Origin: Sipunculus nudus
Lineage: Eukaryota; Annelida; Sipuncula; Golfingiida; Sipunculidae
NCBI GenBank assembly: GCA_026874595.1
Contig: CM049318.1
Coordinates: 16,168,241 to 16,232,240 of the forward strand
Reading direction: 5' to 3'
Length of the DNA: 64,000 nucleotides
Of this stretch, positions 59,654 to 64,000 are shown one piece after another (within the stretch, counting starts at the first letter, position 1; every line of letters begins with the position of its first letter). The notes under the pieces were generated by a model. The model saw only the letters and a program-made list of their open reading frames with translations. It was not told the origin of the DNA and searched no databases. The translations under genes were made by a program, and so were the position numbers.

Positions 59654-59692
59654 ACAGACAAACAAACAAACAAACAAACAGACAAACAGACA
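59654..59692 (+). repeat. ACAA/ACAG tetranucleotide tract at the sat2 monomer end
   Basis: About nine tetranucleotide units mixing ACAA and ACAG, at the position equivalent to the ACAA tract of sat1, about 20 bases before the next hairpin. Recurs at +1269. Confidence 0.85.
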
Positions 59693-62600
59693 TCCGCGAC
59701 TGACCAACCAGCTTGCGAAAATCGAAGATTTCCGGCAAGCAATAAAGTCTGGACTGTGCCTCCAACATGTATGATCATAGATGGGGCCCGGAGAGGCCGT
59801 CACGCACCGCTGCACACGCCGGCCGCCCACCGTAGGGACCCTGCCGCCACTTGCGGCGACGGCACGTGTCTTCGTGGTTTGGCGAAAAACGGCGCGAGAT
59901 TTGACGAGACTAACAATGTGACCCCTGAATGTGACTGCGAGTGTCAGCCGCTATCCAGCGCTGCAAACCATGTGTCTGTAGCGTGAAAAATGACATAATT
60001 ATAGGCATTTCTTTGAATGGTCACGTGTTCTCGTTTCACGAGAAACGGTGCGAGATATGACGAGACTTGCGATTGAATGACTAAGAACTAGAGGGATGCT
60101 GTCTAACGCCAAACACCAGACCTTTCTATCGCAAATATCAACAGAGAGAGAAGCTGGAAAACTCCGAATTTTCAGATTGTCAAGTTTTACCCCAAAATTT
60201 GGTAACCATGGTAACGGCAGCACAAAGCAACATGTGCGAAGGGATAAGCCAATGTTCCTAGTTTCAGATACGACCCAAAAAATGGTGTCAGGTTTAATAT
60301 TTTTTGAGATATTGCAGAAAAATGATATGTTACAGTGTTTCATGTACCACGCCCCCTGGTGGCTATTTCCAAAAAATGAAAAATTGGTTTCGAGATATTT
60401 CTAAATAACACAAAATATGTCATTTTCAAAGTCATAGTTTAAAAAATGCGACCTGTAAGCCATATTTAATGAAATCTCGAAAATTCTCGTTTGACGAGAA
60501 ATGGTGCGAGATTTTACGAGACTTTCACTTGTATAATTAAAAGCTTATTTAGTACTATCTGATGCAAAAAACTAGAACTCTCTAGCTTTAAAAATGACAA
60601 AGTTAGAAAAATTAGGCCTTTTATTTTCGAAAATCATGAGTTTCCCCCCAAAATGTGTAACCATAGAAACAGCAGATTTCAGCAACATATATATCAGAAG
60701 AAAGGCCTTGGAATGCCGATTAAAATGAGCCCTGTTTGAAGTGGCTATGACAAATAGTAATGGAGATATGAAGAAAAGAGCACTTTAGGAACTTTTGATG
60801 ACCTTGACCTTGACCTTTGACCTATATTGCCCAAAAACAATAGGCTTCTTGCATTTTTGATTTTACACAAACTGTGAAAGTTTGAAAGCGATGGGATCAA
60901 AATTGCGACCTGTAGAGACTGGACAGACAAACAAACAAACAAACAAACAGACAAACAGACATCCGCGACTGACCAACCAGCTTGCGAAAATCGAAGATTT
61001 CCGGCAAGCAATAAAGTCTGGACTGTGCCTCCAACATGTATGATCATAGATGGGGCCCGGAGAGGCCGTCACGCACCGCTGCACACGCCGGCCGCCCACC
61101 GTAGGGACCCTGCCGCCACTTGCGGCGACGGCACGTGTCTTCGTGGTTTGGCGAAAAACGGCGCGAGATTTGACGAGACTAACAATGTGACCCCTGAATG
61201 TGACTGCGAGTGTCAGCCGCTATCCAGCGCTGCAAACCATGTGTCTGTAGCGTGAAAAATGACATAATTATAGGCATTTCTTTGAATGGTCACGTGTTCT
61301 CGTTTCACGAGAAACGGTGCGAGATATGACGAGACTTGCGATTGAATGACTAAGAACTAGAGGGATGCTGTCTAACGCCAAACACCAGACCTTTCTATCG
61401 CAAATATCAACAGAGAGAGAAGCTGGAAAACTCCGAATTTTCAGATTGTCAAGTTTTACCCCAAAATTTGGTAACCATGGTAACGGCAGCACAAAGCAAC
61501 ATGTGCGAAGGGATAAGCCAATGTTCCTAGTTTCAGATACGACCCAAAAAATGGTGTCAGGTTTAATATTTTTTGAGATATTGCAGAAAAATGATATGTT
61601 ACAGTGTTTCATGTACCACGCCCCCTGGTGGCTATTTCCAAAAAATGAAAAATTGGTTTCGAGATATTTCTAAATAACACAAAATATGTCATTTTCAAAG
61701 TCATAGTTTAAAAAATGCGACCTGTAAGCCATATTTAATGAAATCTCGAAAATTCTCGTTTGACGAGAAATGGTGCGAGATTTTACGAGACTTTCACTTG
61801 TATAATTAAAAGCTTATTTAGTACTATCTGATGCAAAAAACTAGAACTCTCTAGCTTTAAAAATGACAAAGTTAGAAAAATTAGGCCTTTTATTTTCGAA
61901 AATCATGAGTTTCCCCCCAAAATGTGTAACCATAGAAACAGCAGATTTCAGCAACATATATATCAGAAGAAAGGCCTTGGAATGCCGATTAAAATGAGCC
62001 CTGTTTGAAGTGGCTATGACAAATAGTAATGGAGATATGAAGAAAAGAGCACTTTAGGAACTTTTGATGACCTTGACCTTGACCTTTGACCTATATTGCC
62101 CAAAAACAATAGGCTTCTTGCATTTTTGATTTTACACAAACTGTGAAAGTTTGAAAGCGATGGGATCAAAATTGCGACCTGTAGAGACTGGACAGACAAA
62201 CAAACAAACAAACAAACAGACAAACAGACATCCGCGACTGACCAACCAGCTTGCGAAAATCGAAGATTTCCGGCAAGCAATAAAGTCTGGACTGTGCCTC
62301 CAACATGTATGATCATAGATGGGGCCCGGAGAGGCCGTCACGCACCGCTGCACACGCCGGCCGCCCACCGTAGGGACCCTGCCGCCACTTGCGGCGACGG
62401 CACGTGTCTTCGTGGTTTGGCGAAAAACGGCGCGAGATTTGACGAGACTAACAATGTGACCCCTGAATGTGACTGCGAGTGTCAGCCGCTATCCAGCGCT
62501 GCAAACCATGTGTCTGTAGCGTGAAAAATGACATAATTATAGGCATTTCTTTGAATGGTCACGTGTTCTCGTTTCACGAGAAACGGTGCGAGATATGACG

Positions 62601-64000
62601 AGACTTGCGATTGAATGACTAAGAACTAGAGGGATGCTGTCTAACGCCAAACACCAGACCTTTCTATCGCAAATATCAACAGAGAGAGAAGCTGGAAAAC
62701 TCCGAATTTTCAGATTGTCAAGTTTTACCCCAAAATTTGGTAACCATGGTAACGGCAGCACAAAGCAACATGTGCGAAGGGATAAGCCAATGTTCCTAGT
62801 TTCAGATACGACCCAAAAAATGGTGTCAGGTTTAATATTTTTTGAGATATTGCAGAAAAATGATATGTTACAGTGTTTCATGTACCACGCCCCCTGGTGG
62901 CTATTTCCAAAAAATGAAAAATTGGTTTCGAGATATTTCTAAATAACACAAAATATGTCATTTTCAAAGTCATAGTTTAAAAAATGCGACCTGTAAGCCA
63001 TATTTAATGAAATCTCGAAAATTCTCGTTTGACGAGAAATGGTGCGAGATTTTACGAGACTTTCACTTGTATAATTAAAAGCTTATTTAGTACTATCTGA
63101 TGCAAAAAACTAGAACTCTCTAGCTTTAAAAATGACAAAGTTAGAAAAATTAGGCCTTTTATTTTCGAAAATCATGAGTTTCCCCCCAAAATGTGTAACC
63201 ATAGAAACAGCAGATTTCAGCAACATATATATCAGAAGAAAGGCCTTGGAATGCCGATTAAAATGAGCCCTGTTTGAAGTGGCTATGACAAATAGTAATG
63301 GAGATATGAAGAAAAGAGCACTTTAGGAACTTTTGATGACCTTGACCTTGACCTTTGACCTATATTGCCCAAAAACAATAGGCTTCTTGCATTTTTGATT
63401 TTACACAAACTGTGAAAGTTTGAAAGCGATGGGATCAAAATTGCGACCTGTAGAGACTGGACAGACAAACAAACAAACAAACAAACAGACAAACAGACAT
63501 CCGCGACTGACCAACCAGCTTGCGAAAATCGAAGATTTCCGGCAAGCAATAAAGTCTGGACTGTGCCTCCAACATGTATGATCATAGATGGGGCCCGGAG
63601 AGGCCGTCACGCACCGCTGCACACGCCGGCCGCCCACCGTAGGGACCCTGCCGCCACTTGCGGCGACGGCACGTGTCTTCGTGGTTTGGCGAAAAACGGC
63701 GCGAGATTTGACGAGACTAACAATGTGACCCCTGAATGTGACTGCGAGTGTCAGCCGCTATCCAGCGCTGCAAACCATGTGTCTGTAGCGTGAAAAATGA
63801 CATAATTATAGGCATTTCTTTGAATGGTCACGTGTTCTCGTTTCACGAGAAACGGTGCGAGATATGACGAGACTTGCGATTGAATGACTAAGAACTAGAG
63901 GGATGCTGTCTAACGCCAAACACCAGACCTTTCTATCGCAAATATCAACAGAGAGAGAAGCTGGAAAACTCCGAATTTTCAGATTGTCAAGTTTTACCCC

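Larger units (their letters stand above)
58411..64000 (+). repeat. Satellite array sat2, 1269-bp unit, ~4.4 tandem copies
   Basis: The landmark AGCTTGCGAAAATCGAAG falls at 58441, 59710, 60979, 62248 and 63517, exactly 1269 bp apart. I noticed no difference between copies except in the first ~25 bases where the array joins the module. The array runs off the right edge. Unit order: hairpin with AATAAA, GC-rich block, three GCGAGATxTxACGAGACT repeats, X-box-like site, CTCF-like site, perfect hairpin, receptor half-sites, ACAA/ACAG tract. The short frames inside (76 to 114 codons, both strands) overlap one another and show no domain, so they are not annotated as genes. Confidence 0.97.

Noticed and set aside
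1-64000. CRISPR array
   Set aside because: Units are over 1.2 kb with no repeat-spacer pattern, and the sequence is animal-like.
58411-64000. Helitron or DNA-transposon assignment for the family
   Set aside because: A terminal-type hairpin is present, but I found no helicase or transposase, no target-site duplication and no convincing terminal inverted repeats. Left as a possibility only.

Overview
This window reads as nuclear DNA of an animal, most likely a marine invertebrate. The mollusc-like flavour of the repeats (TGACCTTGACCTTTGACC stretches, ACAA/ACAG tetranucleotides, short dispersed modules) is my impression from memory, not a demonstrated assignment. There is no bacterial-type gene organisation, no rRNA, no recognisable tRNA, no CRISPR array and no convincing conventional protein-coding gene. 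About 56 of the 64 kb are tandem repeats.

Layout. (1) Positions 1-50162: one satellite array (called sat1 here) with a 1274-bp unit, about 39.4 copies, all in the same orientation and running off the left edge. Eight diagnostic sites divide the units into types A and B, which mostly alternate, giving a 2548-bp two-unit higher-order repeat. The alternation is broken at units 15, 18/19, 25, 28 and 37-39. (2) 50163-53125: tandem ~330-bp modules, then a 951-bp segment duplicated in tandem. These are related to parts of sat1. (3) 53126-54402: one isolated, 1-2% diverged sat1 unit. It works as an outgroup that shows which A/B states are ancestral. (4) 54403-54975: a copy of the flank that also borders the array at 50163, plus a damaged module. 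(5) 54976-57714: a mostly unique AT-rich island with one internally duplicated old repeat and one short ORF that might be a small gene or terminal exon. (6) 57715-58410: two more ~330-bp modules. (7) 58411-64000: a second satellite (sat2), 1269-bp unit, about 4.4 copies with no difference noticed between copies, running off the right edge.

Sat1, sat2 and the intervening solo copies are one repeat superfamily. They share an ordered set of landmarks: a 19-bp CTCF-like site, an inverted repeat built on TCTCG/CGAGA, a GTAACCATGGTAAC X-box-like palindrome, a cluster of AGGTCA nuclear-receptor half-sites, an ACAA/ACAG tract, and a hairpin followed directly by AATAAA. The most interesting possibility is that these satellites are large one-directional arrays of regulatory or architectural protein sites: about 93 CTCF-like sites in 64 kb, all on the minus strand. 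The motif matches are seen in the sequence; occupancy and function are inference. A second theme is evolutionary: the array edge and the outlier copy appear to record how the A/B higher-order repeat formed.
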